Under the pieces are notes generated by a model. That model was not told where the DNA came from, did not search any database, and saw nothing but the letters and a program-made list of their open reading frames with translations. Positions 1-7,702 of a stretch of DNA of 11,339 bases are shown here, in pieces. Source of the DNA: Pseudomonadota bacterium. GTDB taxonomy: Bacteria; Pseudomonadota; Gammaproteobacteria; Halothiobacillales; Halothiobacillaceae. Position numbers and translations under genes: made by a program. Location of the stretch: NCBI GenBank assembly GCA_021795795.1, contig JAJYPA010000237.1, positions 1-11,339 of the forward strand, written 5' to 3'. Position 1 is the first letter of the stretch; each line of letters starts with the position of its first letter.

Positions 1-20
1 ACCTATCTTCTTTGCGAGGT
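1..20 (+). promoter_or_regulatory. Imperfect lux-box-like inverted repeat upstream of the PPTase gene
   Basis: The first 20 bases read ACCTATCTTCTTTGCGAGGT. The outer ACCT/AGGT arms and the CT-N12-AG spacing match the general LuxR-family operator layout. Thirteen of 20 positions match the perfect palindrome at 11286-11305, including the whole ACCTATC half-site. A -10-like TAGAAA lies at 42-47, about 34 bases from the centre of the box, close to where a class II LuxR-type promoter would place it. The site starts at the first base of the window, so its outer flank is unseen. The right half is degenerate, so this alone would be weak; the pairing with the right-hand box gives it weight. Confidence 0.4.
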
Positions 21-125
21 TAATAAATTGGCAATGTCGAGTAGAAATTGAATTGTGGGGCAGAATGTTGTCATACAAGAAAGTAATCGTCTGATAGTGA
101 AGCTCATGATAGTCAGCCATTACAG

Positions 126-908
126 GTGCATATTCCAGTGAAAATAATCACTCATGGGAGCAATGCTCGGCAGTCACTGGAAGATGCGGCCGCTGCCATG
201 CGGGACTGCAAAAATACTAACCTCGTACACATATGGACTGTCGATATCGGGGATTCTGGATGGGATAAGCACTTAGATTCGTTGAGCCACGGCGACCTAA
301 TGACTGCAGCGTGTTTGCGTGGGAATGAACTGCAGGTTCAACAAAAACGGAGTCGTGGCGCTTTACGCGCACTTCTAGGTAGATATGCGAACAGACAGCC
401 AAGTGCTATCGAGTTTCGATATGGTGAGTGGGGAAAACCTGAGGTGCTTGACCTATCTCTATGTTTCAACTTATCACATTCGAACAATCACGCATTGATC
501 GCAGTCGGATCCAAGTCAATCGGCGTCGACATAGAATCAATCCGAATGTTGGAAAAGAATGTGACTGAAATGGCGGATTATATTTGTGACCCAAATGAGA
601 AAAGGTCACTTTCTTACCTGCCAGGTACCGCAAGACTTCTTCAGTTCTTTCAAATCTGGGTAAGGAAGGAAGCATATCTTAAGGCGGTCGGAATAGGTCT
701 CAGAGGCAGGCTGTGCGACGTGAGCTTTTCGCTAAAAGTATCAGAGATGATTTCTCAGGTTATCGATGATAGTAAGCGTGGGAAAGAAGTGTTTTACGCA
801 TATGACCTCGACATTTTTGACAATTATGCGGCCTGCGTCTGCACTTCATTATCTGCGGCAAATATCGAAGTTCTACATGCACATCCAAATGTTTTCATGC
901 AAGACTGA
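126..908 (+). CDS. 4'-phosphopantetheinyl transferase, Sfp type
   Basis: It should transfer the phosphopantetheine arm of coenzyme A to a conserved serine of carrier proteins, turning apo-ACP and apo-T domains into their active holo forms in the cytoplasm. In the 260-residue reading it has the Sfp-family signatures. A GKP...CFNLSHS stretch lies at about 103-118. The metal-binding IGVDIE is at 132-137 (D135, E137), and WVRKEAYLKAVGIGL is at 178-192 with the conserved W and KEA. The start is uncertain: GTG at 126 has no clear ribosome binding site, and an ATG at 198 sits just before the conserved VHIWTVD segment. It is transcribed away from the other genes and separated from them by the IS remnant. 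The likely clients are the free ACP (10738-10974) and the NRPS T domain. The family assignment is firm; the client assignment is inferred from context. Confidence 0.93.
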   Translation: MHIPVKIITHGSNARQSLEDAAAAMRDCKNTNLVHIWTVDIGDSGWDKHLDSLSHGDLMTAACLRGNELQVQQKRSRGALRALLGRYANRQPSAIEFRYGEWGKPEVLDLSLCFNLSHSNNHALIAVGSKSIGVDIESIRMLEKNVTEMADYICDPNEKRSLSYLPGTARLLQFFQIWVRKEAYLKAVGIGLRGRLCDVSFSLKVSEMISQVIDDSKRGKEVFYAYDLDIFDNYAACVCTSLSAANIEVLHAHPNVFMQD

Positions 909-957
909 GGTCATTTGACAGATGGAATATTAGCACCTACAATCGTGAACAACGAAG

Positions 958-972
958 AGTGTTTTCAACACT
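958..972 (+). terminator. Short hairpin after the PPTase gene
   Basis: AGTGTT-ttc-AACACT forms a perfect 6-bp stem with a 3-base loop about 50 bases after the PPTase stop codon. No T-tract follows, so it is a poor intrinsic terminator. It is the only hairpin I saw between that stop and the IS remnant. Confidence 0.25.
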
Positions 973-973
973 G

Positions 974-1990
974 TAAATCAGCCGGCGTTTTTCAGGGTAG
1001 TTGTCGCGTCGACCATTCTTCAGGCTGCCATTTGAACCTGTCGTTCTGGATTCAGATCGACGGTGCCAATTGGTTCCCAGTTACGGGTTCTTCCTGACCA
1101 GCGGCGTGGGGTTCTGGCCCTGGCTTGCTGATACAAGGCATGACGCCCAGCCAGTATCGCACGATCTTCACCGCAGTGACGCTGTACCGGCGTCACGAAA
1201 CGGATCCGGCTATGGCGATGCTCATGGTTGTACCAGAGAATGAAGTCATGCACCCAGGCGCGTGCCGCTTCGATGTCAGCAAAGCCCCCCGCAGGCCACT
1301 GAGGACAATACTTCAAGGTCCGGAACAAGGACTCTGAGTAAGGGTTGTCATTACTGACCCGAGGTCTCCCTCGGGACGGCGTGATCCCCAGATCGTAGAG
1401 CTTGGCCAGCAGCGTCGCGGATTTCATCGGCGCCCCATTGTCAGAGTGCAATACCAGCGGCTGACGCCAGCACTGCTCCGCCATGACGCTGCGCTGTACC
1501 AACCCGGCCGCCAGTTCCCCGCTCTCCTCGGCATACACTTCCCAGCCCACCGCCTTGCGGCTGTAAATGTCCTCGAACAGGTACAGGTAGTAAAACTGGC
1601 CTCGGACCGAGGCCGGCAAATACGTCACGTCCCACGACCACACCTGATTGGAGCCCATAGCCGTATGGCTGGTCGGCATCGGAACCCGGCGTGGGGCCTG
1701 GGCACGACCGCGCCGGTGATTCTGCTGGGCAGCAGCCATGACCCGGTAAAACGTCGACTCCGAAGCCAGGTAGACACCAACCCACCCCCTACCAGTGCTT
1801 CCCAAACCCGATCGGGGTAACAGGGCTTGTCGCTTACCGGACGCTTACCAACCACCAGCGGCTCCTCGAACCCATCGGGTATATCCCTCCGGCAGAAGCT
1901 GAGGCACAATACTGGAGGCTAACCGCCACACAGGTTTCAAATGATGTCCTTCTTTAACTAAACACCCTCCACAAAAACCGGGGCGGTTCA
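974..1990 (-). mobile_element. Truncated IS3-family insertion sequence remnant
   Basis: The block holds an IS3-type transposase reading on the minus strand. At its right edge (1978-1990, read on the minus strand) is TGAACCGCCCCGG, which looks like an IS3-type terminal repeat with the usual TG end. At the left edge, about 974-992 (taaatcagccggcgttttt) resembles that repeat imperfectly, so the left boundary is approximate. The block is about 1 kb, short for an IS3 element with orfA plus orfB, and no orfA is visible. I found no matching target duplication at the two edges. The block is visibly GC-richer than its neighbours. It ends 7 bases from the MFS stop codon and separates the PPTase from the minus-strand genes. 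Confidence 0.7.
1020..1805 (-). pseudogene. IS3-family transposase (orfB type), 5'-truncated
   Basis: This is the catalytic, integrase-like part of an IS3-family transposase. The 261-residue frame keeps the full DDE triad: D59 in WSWDVTYLP, D122 in LHSDNG and E158 in NPYSESLFRTLKY. D122 and E158 are 35 residues apart, the DD35E arrangement. The C-terminus (NWEPIGTVDLNPER) is also typical of these enzymes. Recognisable similarity begins only at VYLASESTFYRV, residue 11 onward (about 1775). The N-terminal part of orfB and all of orfA are missing. The frame opens only with a TTG at 1803-1805, and the sequence above it (1806-1977) does not read as orfA. I therefore call it a non-functional remnant, although the catalytic residues are intact. 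Confidence 0.8.
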
Positions 1991-1997
1991 ATTTAGC

Positions 1998-3197
1998 CTA
2001 TGTGCTGATGGGGATCAGACGCGCGTTAATGCGTTGAAGGCCAATGAGCGCCAGGCCAGAAGCTGCAGCAAGTAACGCGCCTCCTACAAAAAGCGACATC
2101 TTCAGGCCATTATTGTCTGCAATCCAGCCTGCGCCAATAGCCCCGATCGCCTGCCCAAACGAGAATATCGTTGTGAACATCACGATGCCTTTTGCCCAAC
2201 GATTAGGCGTCATCGTTTTTTGGACAAGAATTGCAACTGACGATGGAGCTATGAACATACCCAATCCAAATAACCATGCGGAGATAAGAACGCTTGGTAC
2301 GGTCGACGAGAAAGCGGGCAGTAACGTCCCAAGTAATGTCATAGAGCAACTGGCTGCAAGCGTTATCGCCGGATTCCATGAATCAAGAGCTCGGCGCCAT
2401 ATGAACGGTGATAGCGCAACACCGCCACCTAGCACTAACCACGCCACAGTCCCAAATTGCCACGACATACCTTGAATTTGGATCCACGCAAATATAAACG
2501 TCATGTAAACGATATAGCCACACGCAAAGAGAAAATAGGCGAACAAGCATGGTCCTAGCCCGCAAAGATCCAACGCGCCAACAGATGCTGAGTTTGCTGC
2601 GCCCCCAATGTTTCTGGCTTCCAGCAGCGGCCATATTGAGGCAATTGTTGCGACGAGGCCTAACGCTAGCCATGCAGTCGGCCATGCATGGTCTCCAAAC
2701 TCAGCGATGATGGGGTTAACCACCAGGCCTGAAAGCGCAATACCAATGCCGGCACCCGCGAAGAAGATCCCCGTTGCCACCCTGCGCAGGGTCGAATGCG
2801 AATGGTAACGTGCTGCTACAAGAGCGCCCCCACAGGCTAATACCCATGCCGCGCTAATGCCGGTTAAGAATCTATTTGCCATCAGCCAGAGTAGTTGAGA
2901 TTCAAATCCTGTGGCAAGAACCGACAGGGATGTCACAATCAAACCCAGGCTGAACAAGTAACTCGGTCGCAACCGTCGCAACAGCAAATAAGCCGAAGCT
3001 GATCCAGCGACATAGCCGAGTGCATTAGTTGTGTTCAGCGAACCGGCCAATGCATAGTTCCAATCCAGGCTTGCCCGCATTGACGGAAGTAGAAGAGCAT
3101 AAGAAAACCGTGCTAGACCAACACCGACTGCCGCTCCCAACCCTAAACCAAATGCTGGCCAAAGTGTTTCGCTATTGATTTCTGTGTTAGTAGTCAT
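1998..3197 (-). CDS. MFS transporter, YbfB/YjiJ family, probable product exporter
   Basis: This is an integral inner-membrane transporter of the major facilitator superfamily. The 399-residue length and repeated hydrophobic stretches across the whole protein fit 12 membrane helices. The N-terminal WPAFGLGLGAAVGVGLARFSYALLLPSMR (about 13-41) is the recognisable opening of the YbfB/YjiJ (MFS_4) group, whose substrates are mostly unknown. The ATG at 3195-3197 is preceded by AGGGAAG at suitable spacing. It follows the NRPS gene by 96 bases on the same strand with no convincing terminator between, so it probably belongs to the same transcript. Its position last in the biosynthetic series suggests export of, or self-protection against, the product; this is inferred. 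The stop codon lies 7 bases from the IS remnant, but the C-terminus reads as complete. Confidence 0.85.
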   Translation of the reverse strand: MTTNTEINSETLWPAFGLGLGAAVGVGLARFSYALLLPSMRASLDWNYALAGSLNTTNALGYVAGSASAYLLLRRLRPSYLFSLGLIVTSLSVLATGFESQLLWLMANRFLTGISAAWVLACGGALVAARYHSHSTLRRVATGIFFAGAGIGIALSGLVVNPIIAEFGDHAWPTAWLALGLVATIASIWPLLEARNIGGAANSASVGALDLCGLGPCLFAYFLFACGYIVYMTFIFAWIQIQGMSWQFGTVAWLVLGGGVALSPFIWRRALDSWNPAITLAASCSMTLLGTLLPAFSSTVPSVLISAWLFGLGMFIAPSSVAILVQKTMTPNRWAKGIVMFTTIFSFGQAIGAIGAGWIADNNGLKMSLFVGGALLAAASGLALIGLQRINARLIPIST

Positions 3198-3293
3198 CGT
3201 TCTTCCCTAAAATGACCGATCTATTTCGGTTGAAGTTTGCCAGTCTGCCAAACTGGGCGCCGGGTTCTACGCCTTGGCCAATCGTCGATATGA

Positions 3294-6200
3294 TCACACG
3301 TAGGCGACCATCGTCGCTGGGTTGTCGCTTCCGCTGGGGTATCCCATCCCATTGTTATGAAGATGGTCGACCTGCTGGTTGATCAGGTCGGCAACCACCA
3401 AAATTGCCGGCGCTTGCACAATCGTGAAGTGATCTGCTGCACATTGATGTTTGCGTAGCGTTTTCCCGAGCGGTTGCCATTGCTTAAGGTAGTGACTAAC
3501 GTTGTAGTTGCCCGCGTCTGCATAGAATACTGTGATCTCGGAATTTATAGCGGTTGGCTTATAAGCTAGAAGCGCCTTGGAATTGCTCTCAAAGACATTG
3601 AACACCTCTCTCAACTCATCGATAGGTGCAGCAGGCGGCAGGACACCTTGTCTCGTCATATCATTTATCATCTGTATGAACACTTGATCTGGGGCTAATT
3701 CTTTGAGCGCATTCAGTACTGCAGTATCGGGTCTAATGAAATGCTTCCCAGATAATCCTGCTAGATCATCGCAAAACGCACACAGAATCTCAGTTGCTGA
3801 AATTTTGGCATTGACGTGCGTCGCGCAGTAAGGATCCAATAACCCGATAAAGGTGACATCCTTCCCCATGTTAAGCATCAATCGTCCAACTTCGAGAGCG
3901 ATCGCGGCCCCCATCGACCAACCTACCATCATGTAGGGCCCTTCAGGCGCCGCCTGAAGGATGAGATTGACATAACTTTCAGCGATCGTTTCTATAGTAA
4001 TAGATGTCCCAGGTATTACTCGCGCAGCTTGTACGCCGAATACGCGTGCGCCATGTGTTATATGACTTGCCAAAGGTATGTAGCAGTGAGCACTACCGCC
4101 GACCGGGTGAAAACAGAATATAGCAGGCCCAGTAGTCGCGCCATCGTGATGCAAGCTCAGCAATGCCGGCTCTTCTGAAGCACGCAGACCGCACTTCTGA
4201 TGAGTCAATACAGCCAAAGACTTTAGTGATAGATTGGGTGATATGTCGGCCAGCCCAAGGCGGATCCCGTACTGTTTTCGAATTCTTGCTACCAACTGAA
4301 GCACTTTGAAGGATGTACCGCCAAGCGCAAAAAAACTCATGTTCTGGTCGACGTCGCGTTGCGATAGTACATCCTCCCATATCTTGCGAAGTGCTATAGA
4401 GAATTCCTCACCCAGCAACTCATCCGGCAACGCTTCGCTCGGCTCTGGTGTGGATTCAGACGCACGCATTGCGTCTAGGCATTTGTAATCAATCTTGCCG
4501 TTAGATGTTAGCGGAAACTTATCTACCACTTGTATTAGCTCCGGCACCATATAGCGTGGTAAGACTTCAGCTAGCGCATTTCTGAGCGCTTGTGGAGCCA
4601 ACAAGGCATCTGGCTTCAAAACGATAAATGCGGCGAGACGTTTGTTTGTGTCATCAGTCCCGACTACCTTCACGATCGCTGCAGATACCGCAGGTTGCAG
4701 GAGAATGGACGCTTCAACTTCGCCCAGCTCTATACGGAACCCGCGCAACTTAATCTGATGGTCTTCCCGGCCGAGGAATTCCATGTTCCCGTCCGGCCGC
4801 ATTCTGGCCATGTCGCCAGTACGGTACAGCCGCTGACCAGTCCAAGGATGAGTGATAAAGCGTTCCTTAGTACGTTCTGGATCATTCAGGTATTCAACGG
4901 CTAGTCCACGCCCTCCAATGTAGAGTTCCCCGCTCTTCCATAGCGGGCACTGCTCCAAACATTCATCAAGAATATGCAATTCCTGATTGGCTAATGGACG
5001 CCCATAGGGGATAGTGGCCCAACTGTCGTCCAACATCCCAATTTCGTATATCACAGACCAGATCGAAGCTTCGGTTGCACCACCTAGGCTATAGAAACTC
5101 GCGTGTGAAGCTATAGCTCTTCCCTGCTGTGGCAGGGCACGCGGAATCCAGTCTCCGCTAAGCAGAACACTTTTCAAACTGGGCAACAACATACTGTCCT
5201 GCTCGCAATAGTCAATCAGAAGTTGAAATAAGGCAGGTACAGAATTCCAGAGGCTAATCTTATGTGTCTGGATCAAATTGGCCCAGGCCTCGGCGGACTG
5301 CTGTTCTATTGACGTTGGAATTACTAAAGTCCCACCAGCCCCAAGCACACCGAAAACGTCGAACACGGATAAGTCAAAACTCATCGAAGACATTCCTAAT
5401 ACCTTGTCTTCATGTGTGATACCTAGGCGCTGATTTACATCAAGAATCGTATTGACAGCACCTCGGTGATTAATCACCACCCCTTTTGGTAAACCAGTCG
5501 AACCTGAAGTGAAAATAACATAGGCTACATCGTTTGGAGAGTGAACTGATTCCGCTAAAGGTGCAACTGGGAGCACTTCGGTTGAGTCAACACAAATACG
5601 CTCGACATGTTGCGGTAAATCCAAATTCGGTGCTAGCTCTGTACTTGTCAGGACGACCGAAATATTAGCCTGCCTAACCAATTGTTGCTGGCGCAAGGGA
5701 GGAAGGTCAGGGTCGATCGGTACATAAGCTCCACCTGCTTGCGTTATGGCGAGTACCGAAACGATTTGTTGCCATCCCTTATGCAGCACAACACCAATCA
5801 AACACCCTGGTTGGATGCCTATATGGGCTATGCGACGCCGAATATCGTTCGAGAACTGGCCCAACTCCGCGTATGTCAGAGTCGTGCCGCCATTGACCAC
5901 GGCAGAGCTATTTGGGTGCTTCGCTATCTGCTCGGCAATCAACTGATCCAAAGTGCAATCACGAAAACTTGAAGCGGTGTGGTTGTAGCCAGCATGCACT
6001 TGCCGATGATATTCCGGCAATTGCATTGGCGAGCACTCAAGCCATACATCAGGATCTGTTGCAAGCGCATGCAATAACTTCGTGTAAGATGAAAACATAT
6101 CCTTGACAACATCATCGTGGAACAATCCATCAACAAAGTCCCAGCTTAGAATGATGTGCCCTTGAGGTTCTTCCATCAATTGATGATCCAGATACACTTG

Positions 6201-7343
6201 GGGCACGGCAAGATGAGTTCCGTACTGGGTAATCTTCTGCAGCGCCTCGCCCCCTACACTACCTGACTGCATTGACGTGAACGTAAACGGTGCTATCAAG
6301 TTGAGCGGAGTAGAGCGTACCCGATTCATTTCGCGTCCAACCTCAATGCCGGAGACTCCAACATTCCGGATATCAGCCCACAATTTTTTCTGGATTGTAG
6401 TCGCAAACTCTGTAAATGACTGAGTCGAATTCGCATTTACTTCGAGCAGAATTGTCGTACCGAAATTACCCACCACATTGGACATTTCATCGCCGACGGA
6501 CTGTCTACGTGAAAGTAGCAACGTGAAAGTGAAATGCCTGTGTTTGCTCCAGCGAGCCAATATCGTTGCATAAGCTGCAAGAATGGCTGAGTTGGGCATC
6601 AAGCGGTGTCGATTCGCCTCAGCCAAGAAATTACTCCATTCCGCCGCTTCAATTACATGTGCCAGATGAGAAAAAGTTGGTTTTCCAATCTCATCTGTCG
6701 AGCTTTTCAACGGTAGCATCGGCCCCAATGGCAGAGTAGACAGTCTGCCATTCCAATAAGTGCGGGCGCCAGTAACGCTTGGCTTGTCCTGATCTGCCAC
6801 GATGGACTCTACGTACCCTCGGAAAGTGCCAAGTACGGGCGGCAACGTAACATCGGGGAATTGGCACAACTCAAGCAACTCAGCAATCAGGATCTGTTCA
6901 CTGATTGCATCAATCAACCACAGATTCAAGCGGATATGTAGTCTAAGTCCATTGCCATCACTGCTCGCTTGGATACAGAACTGTGGCCACCTGCCCAAAG
7001 GCAAGTGGAGCGCAACGAGAGTTTGCCGTATCGAGTCGTAGCGCGTGGAACGGGTTTCCACATCTAGGCCTTGAAGATTGTGAAAAACCAGCTTGTATGG
7101 TTCGACTTCATCGAGAATGTGTTGGGTGCCGTCGTCACAAATCACCGCACGCAACATCGGATGCCGCGAAATCACTTTGCGCCACGCCGCCTCAACTGTT
7201 TCGATGTCATAAGCTCCAATTCCAATTTCACGGTACCATTGAGCGGTAGTTGAGAGCGGAAGGTTTCCTTGTTCGCCAACAAAATATGCCACCTGTATGT
7301 TACACAGCGGGAATTCTGATGTTGCGTATCGATTGACTTCCAT
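3294..7343 (-). CDS. Single-module NRPS, Cy-A(Cys)-T-TE
   Basis: The enzyme should activate cysteine, join it to an incoming acyl unit and release the product. Numbering from the ATG at 7343 (1349 residues), a heterocyclisation-type condensation domain spans about 10-435 (FPLCNIQVAYFVGE 11-24, RHPMLRAVICDDGTQ 60-74, APFTFTS 351-357). It has N140xxxxD145 in place of DxxxxD, GNF for GDF at 292-294, and VPQV for TPQV at 380-383. The adenylation domain spans about 465-955, with FTSGSTGLPKG at 611-621. Its binding-pocket residues D657, L658, F661, N700, L727, S729, L753, I761, W762 and K950 give DLFNLSLIWK, one change from the usual cysteine code. The T domain follows at about 980-1050 (LGGTS, S1011). 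A thioesterase covers about 1070-1315 (GWSMG S1143, D1170, H1305). An in-frame start at 7451 would add 36 residues that do not look like part of the domain. The 7343 ATG has an AAGGGG at good spacing and starts just before the first Cy motif. Confidence 0.93.
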   Translation of the reverse strand: MEVNRYATSEFPLCNIQVAYFVGEQGNLPLSTTAQWYREIGIGAYDIETVEAAWRKVISRHPMLRAVICDDGTQHILDEVEPYKLVFHNLQGLDVETRSTRYDSIRQTLVALHLPLGRWPQFCIQASSDGNGLRLHIRLNLWLIDAISEQILIAELLELCQFPDVTLPPVLGTFRGYVESIVADQDKPSVTGARTYWNGRLSTLPLGPMLPLKSSTDEIGKPTFSHLAHVIEAAEWSNFLAEANRHRLMPNSAILAAYATILARWSKHRHFTFTLLLSRRQSVGDEMSNVVGNFGTTILLEVNANSTQSFTEFATTIQKKLWADIRNVGVSGIEVGREMNRVRSTPLNLIAPFTFTSMQSGSVGGEALQKITQYGTHLAVPQVYLDHQLMEEPQGHIILSWDFVDGLFHDDVVKDMFSSYTKLLHALATDPDVWLECSPMQLPEYHRQVHAGYNHTASSFRDCTLDQLIAEQIAKHPNSSAVVNGGTTLTYAELGQFSNDIRRRIAHIGIQPGCLIGVVLHKGWQQIVSVLAITQAGGAYVPIDPDLPPLRQQQLVRQANISVVLTSTELAPNLDLPQHVERICVDSTEVLPVAPLAESVHSPNDVAYVIFTSGSTGLPKGVVINHRGAVNTILDVNQRLGITHEDKVLGMSSMSFDLSVFDVFGVLGAGGTLVIPTSIEQQSAEAWANLIQTHKISLWNSVPALFQLLIDYCEQDSMLLPSLKSVLLSGDWIPRALPQQGRAIASHASFYSLGGATEASIWSVIYEIGMLDDSWATIPYGRPLANQELHILDECLEQCPLWKSGELYIGGRGLAVEYLNDPERTKERFITHPWTGQRLYRTGDMARMRPDGNMEFLGREDHQIKLRGFRIELGEVEASILLQPAVSAAIVKVVGTDDTNKRLAAFIVLKPDALLAPQALRNALAEVLPRYMVPELIQVVDKFPLTSNGKIDYKCLDAMRASESTPEPSEALPDELLGEEFSIALRKIWEDVLSQRDVDQNMSFFALGGTSFKVLQLVARIRKQYGIRLGLADISPNLSLKSLAVLTHQKCGLRASEEPALLSLHHDGATTGPAIFCFHPVGGSAHCYIPLASHITHGARVFGVQAARVIPGTSITIETIAESYVNLILQAAPEGPYMMVGWSMGAAIALEVGRLMLNMGKDVTFIGLLDPYCATHVNAKISATEILCAFCDDLAGLSGKHFIRPDTAVLNALKELAPDQVFIQMINDMTRQGVLPPAAPIDELREVFNVFESNSKALLAYKPTAINSEITVFYADAGNYNVSHYLKQWQPLGKTLRKHQCAADHFTIVQAPAILVVADLINQQVDHLHNNGMGYPSGSDNPATMVAYV

Positions 7344-7351
7344 ACCTCGTT

Positions 7352-7357
7352 CCCCTT
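7352..7357 (-). promoter_or_regulatory. Ribosome binding site that fixes the NRPS start
   Basis: Read on the minus strand this is AAGGGG, eight bases before the ATG at 7341-7343. The alternative in-frame ATG at 7449-7451 lacks a comparable site, so 7343 is the preferred start. Confidence 0.6.
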
Positions 7358-7454
7358 TTCTAAAGTTCTTATCAGTAGTCCCGCAAATTTTCCGGATTGC
7401 GCGCCCTGTCATGCATCGGCGCTGATTTAGGAGCAATCTATTTTGGGACATCCA

Positions 7455-7475
7455 CTCACATTAGTTATTTGTGAG
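7455..7475. repeat. Inverted repeat upstream of the NRPS gene
   Basis: CTCACA at 7455-7460 is mirrored by TGTGAG at 7470-7475 with a 9-base spacer. The arms are perfect. They are in the opposite order to a CRP site (TGTGA...TCACA), so CRP is not suggested. It could be an operator or a leader hairpin about 110 bases above the NRPS start. Confidence 0.35.
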
Positions 7476-7533
7476 CAACTTCGCCAACAACCTACGTGAA
7501 TTCTCGCGCTCCAATTTATCGAAATACCTCCAT

Positions 7534-7638
7534 TTACCCCGTTAATTTTGTAAGGGCACCTCTAATTTCGATGACGAAAAAAACAAAGTTCCACGAATAC
7601 AACCAAAGAAATACAGCCAAATGCTGCAGTCCACTCAT
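7534..7638 (-). CDS. Possible 34-residue hydrophobic microprotein
   Basis: An ATG at 7636-7638 opens a 34-codon frame ending in TAA at 7534-7536. The product starts MSGLQHLAVFLWLYSWNF and ends in a basic tail, EIRGALTKLTG. Residues about 7-24 are almost entirely hydrophobic and aromatic, enough for one membrane helix. It lies on the coding strand of the operon, between the N-oxygenase and NRPS genes. There is no strong ribosome binding site before it. A frame this short in AT-rich DNA can arise by chance, so it is recorded only as a candidate. I do not recognise a family. Confidence 0.2.
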   Translation of the reverse strand: MSGLQHLAVFLWLYSWNFVFFVIEIRGALTKLTG

Positions 7639-7646
7639 TACTACGT

Positions 7647-7660
7647 TGCCTGATCAGGCA
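7647..7660. promoter_or_regulatory. Perfect 14-bp palindrome, operator-like
   Basis: TGCCTGATCAGGCA is its own reverse complement. It lies 42 bases after the N-oxygenase stop codon, just downstream (minus strand) of a TATAAA-like hexamer. No T-tract follows, which argues against a terminator. A dimeric repressor of TetR or similar type could bind such a site, but none is encoded in the window. Confidence 0.35.
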
Positions 7661-7702
7661 CATTTATAGAATACCGGTACACCGACAATATCGGCCTTGA
7701 GT

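Larger units (their letters stand above)
7344..7702 (-). other. 359-bp gap between the N-oxygenase and NRPS genes
   Basis: This is the longest gap inside the minus-strand gene series and is AT-rich. It holds a perfect 14-bp palindrome (7647-7660), an inverted repeat with 6-bp arms (7455-7460 and 7470-7475), a possible 34-codon hydrophobic frame (7534-7638) and the NRPS ribosome binding site. A -10-like TATAAA (minus strand, 7663-7668) lies just upstream of the palindrome without a clear -35 partner. No hairpin is followed by a T-tract, so I see no sure terminator. The gap could hold a second promoter for the NRPS and exporter genes, but that is unproven. Confidence 0.5.

Noticed and set aside
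1446..1820. 124-residue plus-strand reading frame within the IS remnant
   Set aside because: It is antisense to the transposase, which has clear DD35E motifs, and it shows no family resemblance of its own.
7344..7451. Longer NRPS start at 7451 adding 36 residues
   Set aside because: The extra segment is basic, unlike a condensation domain N-terminus. The ATG at 7343 has a good ribosome binding site just before the first Cy motif.
7455..7475. CRP-type binding site
   Set aside because: The arms are in the reverse order (TCACA before TGTGA) with a 9-base spacer, so it is not a CRP consensus.
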